Source: Cetobacterium somerae (GTDB lineage Bacteria; Fusobacteriota; Fusobacteriia; Fusobacteriales; Fusobacteriaceae). Taken from it: DNA of 64,000 bases. The translations under genes were made by a program, and so were the position numbers. The notes below the pieces were generated by a model. That model saw nothing but the letters and a program-made list of their open reading frames with translations, did not search any database and was not told where the DNA came from. The stretch covers positions 1,056,454 to 1,120,453 of the forward strand of contig NZ_CP092519.1 of NCBI RefSeq assembly GCF_022430525.1, written 5' to 3'. Every line of letters starts with the position of its first letter. Within the stretch, counting starts at the first letter, position 1. This document shows positions 8,919-17,996 of the stretch, in pieces.

Positions 8919-10367
8919 TTAATTATTATTTAGTATTGGATATAACTTTTTAAATAATTCATATTTTTCTCTATATTTACTTTCTACTATTTTATTTGGA
9001 GTTTTTGAGCTCATAACCTTTACTAAACTAGAACATGCCGTATTCACATCTTTATATATTCCATCTCCTACCATAGCAAGTATCCCTGCACCATAAGCTG
9101 GCCCTTCAGTTGAGTTCACTACATCTACATCCACTTCAAAAATGTTCGCAATTATCTGTTGCCAAAATTCACTTTTAGCTCCACCGCCACTTACTCTAAC
9201 ACTTCTTATATCAATATTCATATCTTTAATTATTTCCAAGGTATCTTTCAAACCAAAAGTTATTCCTTCTAATATCGCTCTAGTTATATCTCCTCTTTTA
9301 TGTTGAATATTTAATCCTGTTAATGATCCTCTTGCAAAAGGATTATTGTGAGGAGTTCTTTCTCCCATTAAATATGGAAGAAAATGTAAATTTTTATCAA
9401 AGTTTGCTTCTTCTGCTTCTAATAAAAGTTTATTGTAATCTTTGGTATTTTCAATATCTTCAACCCACCACTTTAAAGATGCTGCTGCTGATAACATCAC
9501 TCCCATTTGATGGTATTCACCATTCCCATGACAAAATGAGTGCAATCTTCCCTCTTTATCTACAACACACTTGGAGCTACTTGCAAAAACTACGCCTGAA
9601 GTTCCTAAGGCAACAGATAAAACTCCTTCTTTAACTGCTCCTACTCCTATTGCTCCGACAGCTTGATCTCCACCTCCTGCGACTATTTTAATATCATTTT
9701 TTAAACTTAACCTATTTTTCAAATCCTCTTTTAAAGTTCCTACAACTTCATAAGATTCAAACAATTTAGGTAACTGAGATTCTTTTATCTCTAAAAAATC
9801 TAATACCTTTTCAGACCATCTTCTATTTTTTACATCTAGTAGTAACATCCCTGATGCATCAGACATATCCGTACTATATATTCCACTTAATTTAAATGCT
9901 AAATAATCTTTTGGTAAGAGAATTTTCTTTATTTTTTTAAAATTTTCTGGCTCATTTTTTTTTACCCAAAGAATTTTTGGAGCCGTAAATCCTGTTAAAG
10001 CAACATTTCCTGTTAACTTTAAAATGTCCTTATTAAAATAACTATTTATTTCATTACACTCTAAAGACGTTCTTTGGTCGCACCATAATATTGCTGGACG
10101 TATAATCTTATCTTCCTTATCTAATAAAACAAGTCCATGCATCTGCCCACTAAAACTAATTGCTTTTACCTCGTTCTCATACCCCATCACTAATTCTTTT
10201 AGTCCTTCAAAAGTTTTATCATACCACTCCTCTGGATTTTGCTCACTCCAATTCTCTTGAGGATAGTATAATGGGTATTCTTTGCTAACTTCTTTTTTTA
10301 TTTTTCCTTTATCATCAAGTAAAAGAAGCTTTACTGATGATGTTCCCAAATCTATTCCTATATACAC
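8919..10367 (-). CDS. xylB: Xylulokinase XylB
   Basis: Phosphorylates D-xylulose to xylulose 5-phosphate with ATP, feeding the pentose phosphate pathway. 482 residues, normal for the FGGY carbohydrate kinase family. The N-terminus MYIGIDLGTSSVKLLLLD is the phosphate-1 motif; SFSGQMHGLVLLD carries the xylulokinase QMHG substrate motif; ILWCDQRT and, late, RVSGGGAKSEFWQQI (adenosine motif) are all present. Catalytic Asp lies in GGGDQAVGAIG near residue 233. It is the last gene of the xyl operon, 12 bp after xylH, and ends at the terminator at 8872-8905. Confidence 0.95.
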   Translation of the reverse strand: MYIGIDLGTSSVKLLLLDDKGKIKKEVSKEYPLYYPQENWSEQNPEEWYDKTFEGLKELVMGYENEVKAISFSGQMHGLVLLDKEDKIIRPAILWCDQRTSLECNEINSYFNKDILKLTGNVALTGFTAPKILWVKKNEPENFKKIKKILLPKDYLAFKLSGIYSTDMSDASGMLLLDVKNRRWSEKVLDFLEIKESQLPKLFESYEVVGTLKEDLKNRLSLKNDIKIVAGGGDQAVGAIGVGAVKEGVLSVALGTSGVVFASSSKCVVDKEGRLHSFCHGNGEYHQMGVMLSAAASLKWWVEDIENTKDYNKLLLEAEEANFDKNLHFLPYLMGERTPHNNPFARGSLTGLNIQHKRGDITRAILEGITFGLKDTLEIIKDMNIDIRSVRVSGGGAKSEFWQQIIANIFEVDVDVVNSTEGPAYGAGILAMVGDGIYKDVNTACSSLVKVMSSKTPNKIVESKYREKYELFKKLYPILNNN

Positions 10368-10379
10368 AATTAAGCCCTC

Positions 10380-11555
10380 CTATCCCTTTTTTCTTTTACT
10401 TAAAATGTCAAATAAAACTGCCAAAAGTAAAATTAATCCTTTTACAACATATTGCCATGAAGGCTCTACATTCATCATGCTCATTCCATTATCTAAACTT
10501 GCCATAACTAAAGCACCTAAAATTGCACCTAAAACTGTTCCTACTCCTCCTGAAGTACTTGCTCCTCCTATATAACATGCAGCTATTGCATCTAATTCTG
10601 CATTTGTTCCTGCTGAAACTGATGCTGCAGCAAGTCTAGAAGTTAATATTAACCCAGCTATTGCTACTAATATACCATGAACAACATATATAGAAATTTT
10701 TACTCTATCAACATTTATACCTGAAAGCCTTACAGCTTCTTTATTTCCACCTACTGCATACATCAATCTTCCGAAAACTGTTTTTTTAGCTATAAATGAG
10801 AAAATTGCTATAAATATTATCAAAATCATTACGGGAGTTGGGACTCCATAATATTGATTTAAAAGAAATACTCCTGTTAACATCAACAGTGATTTCCAAA
10901 GTATTCTTATATACATATTTGTTTCAGATTCTACTTCAAGTTCATTTTCTATTTTATTTTTTCTATCTAATATACTAGAGAATATCATGAAACTGATCAA
11001 GATAAGTATTATAATATAACTTACAAAATTAGGTATATAGCTTTGTCCAATTAATTTAAAAGAGGAACTTACAGGTGCAATTGTTCTTCCTCCTGTTATA
11101 CCAACTAGAATTCCTCTAAAAGCTAACATTCCAGCCAAAGTTACTATAAAAGATGGAATTTTTAAAGATACCCAAAATCCATTCCAAATACCAATTAACA
11201 TTCCCAACAATAAAGTTATAATAACAACAGGAACTACTCCAAGACCTAATTTTACATTCAATATTGCTGCAATCCCACCTAATAAAGCCATTGCAGATCC
11301 AGCGGATAGATCTATTTCATTTGAAATAATAACAAAAATCATACCTATTGATATCATCCCAGTTATAGACATTTGCCTAAATAAGTTTGAAATATTTCTA
11401 GCTGTTAAAAATTTTCCATCAGTAAAAAAAGAAAAAACAATCCATATGAAAACAATTGATAATATAATCATGAATATATTTTGACTCAATATATTTTTTA
11501 AAAAACTTTTTTTATTCTTTAAAATTTTCCCTTCTACTTGCATTGTGTCATTCAT
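10380..11555 (-). CDS. xylH: Xylose ABC transporter permease XylH
   Basis: Inner-membrane channel of the high-affinity D-xylose importer XylFGH. 391 residues with about ten helices. It shows the ribose/xylose permease signature ISNEIDLSAGSAMALLGG (near residue 63) and GGNKEAVRLSGINVDRVKI, followed by AACYIGGASTSGGVGTVLGA, the usual C-terminal pattern. A hydrophilic stretch of about 25 residues around 198-222 (DRKNKIENELEVESE) is typical of XylH rather than RbsC. It follows xylG after 2 bp, so the two are translationally close, and precedes xylB. Confidence 0.93.
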   Translation of the reverse strand: MNDTMQVEGKILKNKKSFLKNILSQNIFMIILSIVFIWIVFSFFTDGKFLTARNISNLFRQMSITGMISIGMIFVIISNEIDLSAGSAMALLGGIAAILNVKLGLGVVPVVIITLLLGMLIGIWNGFWVSLKIPSFIVTLAGMLAFRGILVGITGGRTIAPVSSSFKLIGQSYIPNFVSYIIILILISFMIFSSILDRKNKIENELEVESETNMYIRILWKSLLMLTGVFLLNQYYGVPTPVMILIIFIAIFSFIAKKTVFGRLMYAVGGNKEAVRLSGINVDRVKISIYVVHGILVAIAGLILTSRLAAASVSAGTNAELDAIAACYIGGASTSGGVGTVLGAILGALVMASLDNGMSMMNVEPSWQYVVKGLILLLAVLFDILSKRKKG

Positions 11556-11557
11556 AT

Positions 11558-13087
11558 TTAACTCCTTCCTATTGCTATTTCCATTATTTTCTCTTGCGTT
11601 AAATCTTGATTATCTAAAATCCCTTTTATCTCTCCTTCATGCATAACTAAAACTCTATCACTTAAACCTAAAACTTCTGGTAATTCTGACGAAATAACAA
11701 TTATCGATATTCCACTTTTTACCAACTGAAATATATATTTATATATCTCATATCTAGCACCTACATCTATTCCTCTAGTTGGTTCATCTAATATCAAAAC
11801 TTTAGGTTCAATTAATAAATTTTTTCCTATGACAACTTTTTGTTGATTACCCCCACTTAAACTGCTAATTGCTATATCTAAACTTGGTGTTTTAACCTTC
11901 ATATTTTTTGTCATTTTAACTATATCTGAAAGCTCTTTATTTTCTTTTATAAAAAAATTATATAAACTATAATTTCTTATATTTGATAAACTCATATTTT
12001 CTCTTACAGAAAGTAACCCTACTATTCCATCCTTTTTTCTATTCTCTGGAACCATTGCAATTCCAAGCTTAACTGCTTCATTTGTACTTTTTATTTCAAT
12101 ATTTTTTCCAAAATACTTTATTTCACCACAATATTTACCTTTATAAGCACCATAAATACTTGATACTAACTCCGTTCTTCCAGCACCTATAAGTCCTGCT
12201 ATTCCTAGAATTTCTCCTTTTCTTAAATCAAAATTTGCATTTTTAACTCTAAATTTATTTGAAGAAAAATTTTCATAAACATTAAAATTTTTCACTTCTA
12301 AAATAGGCTCTCCTATTTCATGAGATTCATATGGAAATAAACTTCCTAACTCTCTTCCTACCATCATTTTTATAATATTTTCTTTTGTCAAATCATCTTT
12401 ATCTTTAGTTCCAATCATTTTCCCATCTCTAATTACAGCTACTTGATTTGATAGCTCCATAACTTCGTTTAATTTATGGCTTATATATATACACGTAACA
12501 CCATTTTTTCTTAAATCTTTTAAAATTTCAAAAAGTATTGTAACCTCTTTATCTGTTAAAGGAGCAGTTGGCTCATCTAAAATTAATAACTTTACATTTT
12601 TTAACAATGCCTTTCCAATTTCAACTAATTGTTGTTCTCCTATTCCTAAATCTTTTATTTTAGTATTAGGATCTTTATATAAATTAAGTTTTTCTAAAAC
12701 TTTTTTTGCTTCTTTACACATTTCATTAAAACTCATCAATCCATATTTAGATTTAAAATTTCCTAAAAACATATTTTCCACTATACTTAATTCTTGTATC
12801 AAATTTAACTCTTGATGTATTATCGCAATTCCTAAATTTTCAGAATCCCTTATACTATTATTTTTTATTTTATTTCCATTAAATAAAATTTCTCCTGTAA
12901 AGGTACCATAAGGATAAATACCACTCAAAACCTTCATTAAGGTTGATTTTCCAGCTCCATTTTCACCGCAAAGAGAGAGAATTTCTCCCTCTCTTACAGC
13001 TAGACTTAAATTATCTAGAGCTTTAACCCCTGAAAACTCCTTAGTTATATTTTTCATTTCTAATATATTTTTTTTCAAGGTTATCAC
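11558..13087 (-). CDS. xylG: Xylose ABC transporter ATP-binding protein XylG
   Basis: Energises xylose import. 509 residues with two ABC domains in tandem, as in all sugar importers of this class. First domain: Walker A GENGAGKSTLM near 41, LSxGE-type signature as IGEQQLVEIGKALL, Walker B LLILDEPTAPL. Second domain, from about 265: a degenerate Walker A GLIGAGRTELV, signature LSGGNQQKVVIGKNLL, Walker B VLILDEPTRGID. The degenerate second Walker A is normal for the family. ATG at 13087 has AAGGAG upstream. It lies 9 bp after xylF and 2 bp before xylH. Confidence 0.94.
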   Translation of the reverse strand: MITLKKNILEMKNITKEFSGVKALDNLSLAVREGEILSLCGENGAGKSTLMKVLSGIYPYGTFTGEILFNGNKIKNNSIRDSENLGIAIIHQELNLIQELSIVENMFLGNFKSKYGLMSFNEMCKEAKKVLEKLNLYKDPNTKIKDLGIGEQQLVEIGKALLKNVKLLILDEPTAPLTDKEVTILFEILKDLRKNGVTCIYISHKLNEVMELSNQVAVIRDGKMIGTKDKDDLTKENIIKMMVGRELGSLFPYESHEIGEPILEVKNFNVYENFSSNKFRVKNANFDLRKGEILGIAGLIGAGRTELVSSIYGAYKGKYCGEIKYFGKNIEIKSTNEAVKLGIAMVPENRKKDGIVGLLSVRENMSLSNIRNYSLYNFFIKENKELSDIVKMTKNMKVKTPSLDIAISSLSGGNQQKVVIGKNLLIEPKVLILDEPTRGIDVGARYEIYKYIFQLVKSGISIIVISSELPEVLGLSDRVLVMHEGEIKGILDNQDLTQEKIMEIAIGRS

Positions 13088-13096
13088 TCCTTAGTT

Positions 13097-14101
13097 TTAT
13101 TTTCCATAGATATCTTTTTCTGTATGGAAGCCATCTTTTACTATCGTTTCTTTTATATTATCTTTTGTTACTGCAATTGGTTCTAATAAAACTGCTGGTA
13201 CATCTTTTTGTCCGTTATTTACTGTTGTAGTTGTTCCTAAATTTTCATTTTTTATCATTTTTACAGATAATTTTGCTGCCTCTTTTGCAAGTTTAGGAAT
13301 AGGTTTATAAACTGTTACAGTTTGTGTTCCTTCTGCAACTCTTTTTACTGCAGCTAAATCGGCATCTTGTCCAGAAATTGGCACTTTACCTGCCATGTTC
13401 TGAGCAGCTAAAGCTTGGATTGCACCTCCTGCTGTACTGTCATTTGAAGCAACTACTGCATCTATTTTATTATCATTTGCAGTTAAAGCATTTTCCATTA
13501 TTTTCATAGCTTCTTCTGGTAACCAATCTTTTACCCATTGATCTCCTACTATTACTATCTCTCCACTATCAATATACGGCTGAACTGCTTTCATTTGCCC
13601 CGCTCTAAACATCTTTGCATTATTGTCAGTTGGAGATCCTCCCATCATGAAATACATTCCTTTTGGCATTGCTTCAACTATTGCTTCTCCTTGTAACTCT
13701 CCTACTTTTTCATTGTCAAAAGATATATAAGCATCAACATCTGAATTTGTTAACAATCTATCATATGCTAAAACTTTTATTCCATCCTGATGAGCTTGAT
13801 CAACAATAGCTCCCATAACATCTCCATTATTAGGAATCACTACTAACAGATCAATCCCTTGAGAGATCAAATTTTCTGCATCTCTCATTTGCTTATCAGA
13901 ATCTCCATTTGCTGATACTGCAACAACTTCTGCTCCTAATTTATTGGCTTCTTCTGTAAATATATCCCTATCTCTTTGCCACCTTTCCAATCTCAAATCA
14001 TCAACTGTCATACCTATTTTCATTTTTGCTGCTTCTAAAGATGTGTTAAGCATAGCTCCTGCTAGTAAAAAAATTCCTAATGATAAAATTTTTTTTCTCA
14101 T
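13097..14101 (-). CDS. xylF: D-xylose-binding periplasmic protein XylF
   Basis: Periplasmic binding protein that delivers xylose to XylGH. 334 residues. A signal peptide (MRKKILSLGIFLLAGAMLNTSLEA, cleavage after LEA) has no lipobox cysteine, fitting a periplasm and hence an outer membrane. Mature segments TVDDLRLERWQRDRDIF, SANGDSDKQMRDAENLI and GQDADLAAVKRVAEGTQTVTVYKP are highly characteristic of XylF. It follows xylA by 16 bp and carries a good GGGGAGG site. As the binding protein it may be expressed more strongly than xylGH, but no hairpin after it was seen. Confidence 0.95.
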   Translation of the reverse strand: MRKKILSLGIFLLAGAMLNTSLEAAKMKIGMTVDDLRLERWQRDRDIFTEEANKLGAEVVAVSANGDSDKQMRDAENLISQGIDLLVVIPNNGDVMGAIVDQAHQDGIKVLAYDRLLTNSDVDAYISFDNEKVGELQGEAIVEAMPKGMYFMMGGSPTDNNAKMFRAGQMKAVQPYIDSGEIVIVGDQWVKDWLPEEAMKIMENALTANDNKIDAVVASNDSTAGGAIQALAAQNMAGKVPISGQDADLAAVKRVAEGTQTVTVYKPIPKLAKEAAKLSVKMIKNENLGTTTTVNNGQKDVPAVLLEPIAVTKDNIKETIVKDGFHTEKDIYGK

Positions 14102-14117
14102 AACAACCTCCCCTTTT

Positions 14118-15425
14118 TTAATAAATATAATTATTTAAAATATTCTCTAACATCTCTTGTCTTCCAGAGTCATTTTTAATATCTTTTAATGTTAAAGCAT
14201 ACTTTGCTAACTCTTTTAGTGTTACTTTTCCTTCAACTATATCTTTCCCTACTCCTCTTGTATAACTTTCATATCTCTTTTCAATAAAACTTTCAAAGAC
14301 TTTATCCTCTATTAATTTAGCTGCTACTTTTAATCCTTTAGCAAAAGTATCCATCCCTCCTATATAAGCATAGAATAAATCCAAAGTATCCGTTGATTCT
14401 CTTCTAACTTTAGCGTCAAAGTTTAATCCACCTGTTGTAAATCCTCCAGCCATAAGTGTTTCATACATTGCTAGTGTTGCATCATATACATCTGTAGGAA
14501 ATTGATCTGTATCCCATCCTAGCAATAAGTCTCCTTTATTTGCATCTATACTACCAAACATACCATTTATTCTTGCTAAACGAAGCTCGTGTTGAAATGT
14601 ATGTCCTGCTAGTGTTGCATGATTTGCTTCTATATTCATTTTAAATTTTTTATCTAAATTATATGTTCTTAAGAAGTTCATGACTGTTGCTACATCAAAA
14701 TCATACTGATGTTTTGTTGGTTCTTTTGGTTTGGGTTCTATATAAAATTGACCTTTAAATCCTATTTCATCTGCATATTCTGTAGCTAAAGTTAAAAGTC
14801 TTGCTAAGTTATCTAACTCTAATTTCATATCTGTATTTAAAAGAGTTTCATAACCTTCTCTTCCTCCCCAAAAAACATACCCTTGGCCACCTAATTTTTT
14901 TGTTATATCTAATGCATTTTTAACTTGTGCTGCTGCCCATGCAAAAACATCAGCATTGCAACTTGTTCCTGCTCCATGTAAAAATCTTGGATTCGAAAAC
15001 ATATTTGATGTTCCCCAAAGCAGCTTTATTCCTGTTCTTTTCATTTCGCTTTCTATTAAATCAACTATTTCATCTAGATTTTTGAAATATTCTTCTAAAG
15101 TATCTGCTTCTGGAGCTATATCTTTGTCATGAAAACAAAAGTATTCTAACCCAAGTTTTTCCATAAATTCAAATCCGGCTTTTACTCTAGCTTTTGCTTT
15201 CTCCATAGGTGATAAGTTATCCCACTCTCTAACTAAAGTAGCATCTCCAAAAGGATCGTTTCCACCAGCAGTTAAAGTATGCCAATAAGACATCGCAAAT
15301 TTTAAATGATCTTTCATTTTTTTCCCTAATACAATCTCTTCAGGATTATAATGTCTAAATGATAATAAATTTTTACTATCTTTCCCCTCAAATTTAATTT
15401 TTTCTACCTTTGAAAAAAATGCCAT
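14118..15425 (-). CDS. xylA: Xylose isomerase XylA
   Basis: Interconverts D-xylose and D-xylulose, using divalent metal. 435 residues, the length of class II enzymes. The active-site region [12 protein letters not shown] holds the catalytic His; [10 protein letters not shown] and [15 protein letters not shown] carry metal-binding Glu residues; [19 protein letters not shown] and [20 protein letters not shown] complete the metal sites. It is the first gene of the xylAFGHB operon. The ATG at 15425 follows GAGGAGG. Its promoter and operator lie at 15447-15505. Confidence 0.97.
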   Translation of the reverse strand: MAFFSKVEKIKFEGKDSKNLLSFRHYNPEEIVLGKKMKDHLKFAMSYWHTLTAGGNDPFGDATLVREWDNLSPMEKAKARVKAGFEFMEKLGLEYFCFHDKDIAPEADTLEEYFKNLDEIVDLIESEMKRTGIKLLWGTSNMFSNPRFLHGAGTSCNADVFAWAAAQVKNALDITKKLGGQGYVFWGGREGYETLLNTDMKLELDNLARLLTLATEYADEIGFKGQFYIEPKPKEPTKHQYDFDVATVMNFLRTYNLDKKFKMNIEANHATLAGHTFQHELRLARINGMFGSIDANKGDLLLGWDTDQFPTDVYDATLAMYETLMAGGFTTGGLNFDAKVRRESTDTLDLFYAYIGGMDTFAKGLKVAAKLIEDKVFESFIEKRYESYTRGVGKDIVEGKVTLKELAKYALTLKDIKNDSGRQEMLENILNNYIY

Positions 15426-15446
15426 ATAACTCCTCCTCGTTTTATG

Positions 15447-15463
15447 ATTAAAGTCAATTTAAT
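15447..15463 (-). promoter_or_regulatory. Putative XylR operator in the xylA leader (O1)
   Basis: ATTAAA-GTCAA-TTTAAT, a perfect 6-bp inverted repeat around 5 bp. Its 15-bp core is the exact reverse complement of the core of the second operator at 15532-15550. It falls roughly +8 to +24 of the proposed xylA transcript, where a bound repressor would block elongation or initiation. Confidence 0.65.
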
Positions 15464-15476
15464 TCTATTGATGTCT

Positions 15477-15505
15477 TTATTACCTTTTTTTTATTTAATT
15501 GTCAA
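15477..15505 (-). promoter_or_regulatory. Proposed xylA promoter
   Basis: Minus strand TTGACA (15505-15500), 17 bp, TAATAA (15482-15477). The -35 box is perfect; the -10 box is poor, so the spacing may differ by a base. Confidence 0.5.
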
Positions 15506-15531
15506 ATTTTTTTTAGTTTTTTTTTATTTAT

Positions 15532-15550
15532 AGTTAAATTGACTTTAACT
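15532..15550 (+). promoter_or_regulatory. Putative XylR operator overlapping the xylR promoter (O2)
   Basis: AGTTAAA-TTGAC-TTTAACT, a perfect 7-bp inverted repeat around 5 bp. It contains the -35 box of the xylR promoter, which implies autorepression. Confidence 0.65.
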
Positions 15551-15567
15551 TAATTTTATTATATATT
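15539..15567 (+). promoter_or_regulatory. xylR promoter
   Basis: TTGACT (15539-15544), 17 bp, TATATT (15562-15567), about 29 bp upstream of the xylR ATG at 15596. Confidence 0.7.
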
Positions 15568-15595
15568 ATATTAAAATATTAAAGGGGTGCTTAAT

Positions 15596-16729
15596 ATGGG
15601 ATATCAAAGAAAAGAAAAATTAAAAAATAAAAATAAAATTTTTAAATATATTTCATTAAATAAAATTTTTAACAAACAGGATATTTCAGAAAATTTAAAT
15701 TTAAGTTTTCCAACAGTTACAAAATACATTGAAGAATTTTTAGAACAAAATATTATCGAAGAGATTGGAATAAAAAATAGTAAACATAATCGACCTTCTA
15801 CAACTTATAAATTTAATCCTAACAGCTTATACTCCATAGGAATTAAACTTGAGGTTAATCGTGTTAGTTTTATTATAACTAATATATTAGGTGAAAGTTT
15901 AAGAAAAAATGAAATTCATAATAACTTTTTTAATAATCAAAATTTTGCCAAATATATTGTTCAACAACTTAAACTATTTCTACAGGGATTTGAAGAGCAA
16001 GAAAAACTTATTGGAATTGGAATATCACTACCTGGAATTGTAGATGACACTTTTAAAAAATTTGAAATAGGTACTAATTTCCAAATCTTTTCACAAGATA
16101 TGAAATTCATTGAAGACGAAATGAAACTTCCTATTTTTTTGATGAATGAAGCTAATGCTGGAATTTTTGGTGAATATATTCTAAATAATTTTACACATAA
16201 AAATTTAGCATTTATATCTATTGATACTGGAATTGGTGCTGGAATTGTTTTAAATAATAAAATATATGAAGGTGATAATTTCAAAGCTGGAGAGATTGGA
16301 CATATATCAATAGTTCCTGATGGGAGAGAATGTTCTTGTGGAAATACTGGGTGTTTTGAACGTTATTGCTCTAATATAGCTCTAATAAACGATTTTAAAG
16401 AAAACTTTAATTTAGAAATTCATACTTTAAACGATATATTTTTTAATGATTTACATACTACTCCTATTGGGCAAGAAATCTTAAAAAAATATACAAAATA
16501 TTTAGCGAGAGCTATTCAAACACTTTTACTTATTTTTGATTTAAATAAAGTTATTATTGGAGGAGAAATCTGTTTTTATAAAGATTATTTTAATTTAGAG
16601 GAAAATCTAAAAAATTTAGTGTTTAACAATCTATTTTGTAAGGATAAAAATATTTTAGAGTTCTCAAAATATGGGGAATCTTCTAATTTAATTGGTGCTG
16701 GTTTAGCTCCATTTAGAAACTGGTCATAA
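15596..16729 (+). CDS. xylR: ROK-family xylose repressor XylR
   Basis: Transcription regulator that should repress the divergent xyl operon without xylose. A winged helix-turn-helix at the N-terminus (IFNKQDISENLNLSFPTVTKYIEEFLEQNIIEE) precedes a ROK sugar-binding domain: GIGISLPGIVDD near residue 140, the GIGAGIVLNNKIYEG loop, and the zinc motif CSCGNTGCFERYC. 377 residues. I start at ATG 15596 (MGYQRKEKLK), because the in-frame GTG nine bases earlier lies inside the AAAGGGG ribosome site. Operator O2 overlaps its own promoter. The gene ends at a hairpin at 16742-16777. Confidence 0.92.
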   Translation: MGYQRKEKLKNKNKIFKYISLNKIFNKQDISENLNLSFPTVTKYIEEFLEQNIIEEIGIKNSKHNRPSTTYKFNPNSLYSIGIKLEVNRVSFIITNILGESLRKNEIHNNFFNNQNFAKYIVQQLKLFLQGFEEQEKLIGIGISLPGIVDDTFKKFEIGTNFQIFSQDMKFIEDEMKLPIFLMNEANAGIFGEYILNNFTHKNLAFISIDTGIGAGIVLNNKIYEGDNFKAGEIGHISIVPDGRECSCGNTGCFERYCSNIALINDFKENFNLEIHTLNDIFFNDLHTTPIGQEILKKYTKYLARAIQTLLLIFDLNKVIIGGEICFYKDYFNLEENLKNLVFNNLFCKDKNILEFSKYGESSNLIGAGLAPFRNWS

Positions 16730-16741
16730 TATTAGAAAAAT

Positions 16742-16777
16742 AGCTACTAATTATTAACAACTAGTAGCTGTTTTTTG
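16742..16777 (+). terminator. Bidirectional terminator between xylR and the M24 peptidase gene
   Basis: Stem AGCTACTA (16742-16749) with TAGTAGCT (16762-16769), then GTTTTTTG; the minus side also has five T, so it can serve both convergent genes. Confidence 0.75.
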
Positions 16778-16782
16778 AATTT

Positions 16783-17979
16783 TTAAAAAATATCTCCTTC
16801 TCCAAAATGTGGTGTTATATTACTTAATATTTCTGCTCCATTCTCTTTTATTAAAACCATATCTTCAATGTTAAAACCACCTAGCCCTTTTATATATAAT
16901 GGTACTTCTACACATAAAACCATACCTTTCTCTAAAACTCTTTCCTCGGCTTTAGTTATCAACGGTGCTTCCCATGTTGATGGACCTAAACTAATACTAT
17001 GCCCTAAATGCCCGCGTTCATACTGAGGATACTTTTCTTTTACATAGTTATACCCTATATTAAAAATTTCTTTTATCTTTACTCCAGGTTTCATATTTTC
17101 AATCATTAATCTTTGAGCTTCAAAGAGTCTAATTTTTAATTCTATCAACATTTGATCTTTTTTTCCAACAATCCATGATCTAGCAAAATCAGTTGTATAA
17201 AAACTAAAATTTTTATTTACTCCTCCATCATATTTAAATACTTCTCCATCTTTTAATTTTTTTTCAGAGGGTAACCCTAATATACTCGCATTTTCTCCAA
17301 TTGCAAACATACTCCAAACACTTGGCGAAACTCCATAATTTTTTACGACCTCTTTTATATAAATATCTGCTAGCTCTTTTTCACTGATATCAACTCTTAA
17401 ACTATTCATAACTTTTAACAATGCTTTATCTTGAATCTTTATTAATTCTTTAAATATTAATATCTCTTCCTCAGTCTTTACACTTCTCGAATAAATTAAT
17501 TGATTTGAAATATCCACAAATTCTATATTCGGAAATATACTTTCTAATTGAGTAAAAAAATTACTTGAAATAAAATCTTTTTCTATTCCAACTTTTATTT
17601 TCTTATTTTTAGAAGTCTCAATTATATCAACTAAAAGTTTAAATATTGTTTTTTTATCGTTCTTTTTTATAAATCTATTTTTAGATATTTCTTCCTCATC
17701 TTTCACCCCAACCCAAGTATCGTAAGCAATAACTTCATAATCTTTATCTTTAACATATTTAATAACATTATTATATTCATAATCCATTACAAGAAGTTTT
17801 GTAAACTCCTCTTTTGAATTACATCTCATCACTATTGCTGCCATTCCTGCCATTCTTGAAACTGTATGTTGATGTGATGCATAACCTGAAATATAATAAA
17901 AATTTTCAGGTGAAGAGATTATTACATAATCAATATCTTTTGATATATATTTTCTAAATTGTTTTTCTGTATTTCTCAT
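16783..17979 (-). CDS. M24-family metallopeptidase (Xaa-Pro dipeptidase/aminopeptidase type)
   Basis: A 398-residue cytoplasmic peptidase of clan MG. The first half is the creatinase/prolidase N-terminal domain (YVIISSPENFYYISGY). The second is the pita-bread catalytic domain with the five metal ligands in order: Asp in KYDGGVNKNF, Asp in TTDFARSW, His in RGHLGHSISLGPS, Glu in LCVEVPLY, and Glu in FNIEDMVLI. It cleaves the N-terminal residue ahead of proline in peptides, or may act on a special small substrate. It lies 17 bp after an AbgT-type transporter, so both are one transcription unit, suggesting that the transporter brings in what the peptidase cleaves. The substrate is not known. Confidence 0.88.
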   Translation of the reverse strand: MRNTEKQFRKYISKDIDYVIISSPENFYYISGYASHQHTVSRMAGMAAIVMRCNSKEEFTKLLVMDYEYNNVIKYVKDKDYEVIAYDTWVGVKDEEEISKNRFIKKNDKKTIFKLLVDIIETSKNKKIKVGIEKDFISSNFFTQLESIFPNIEFVDISNQLIYSRSVKTEEEILIFKELIKIQDKALLKVMNSLRVDISEKELADIYIKEVVKNYGVSPSVWSMFAIGENASILGLPSEKKLKDGEVFKYDGGVNKNFSFYTTDFARSWIVGKKDQMLIELKIRLFEAQRLMIENMKPGVKIKEIFNIGYNYVKEKYPQYERGHLGHSISLGPSTWEAPLITKAEERVLEKGMVLCVEVPLYIKGLGGFNIEDMVLIKENGAEILSNITPHFGEGDIF

Positions 17980-17996
17980 TAAAATACCTCCTCATT

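Noticed and set aside
15587-15595. GTG start for xylR
   Set aside because: It overlaps the AAAGGGG site that serves the ATG at 15596.
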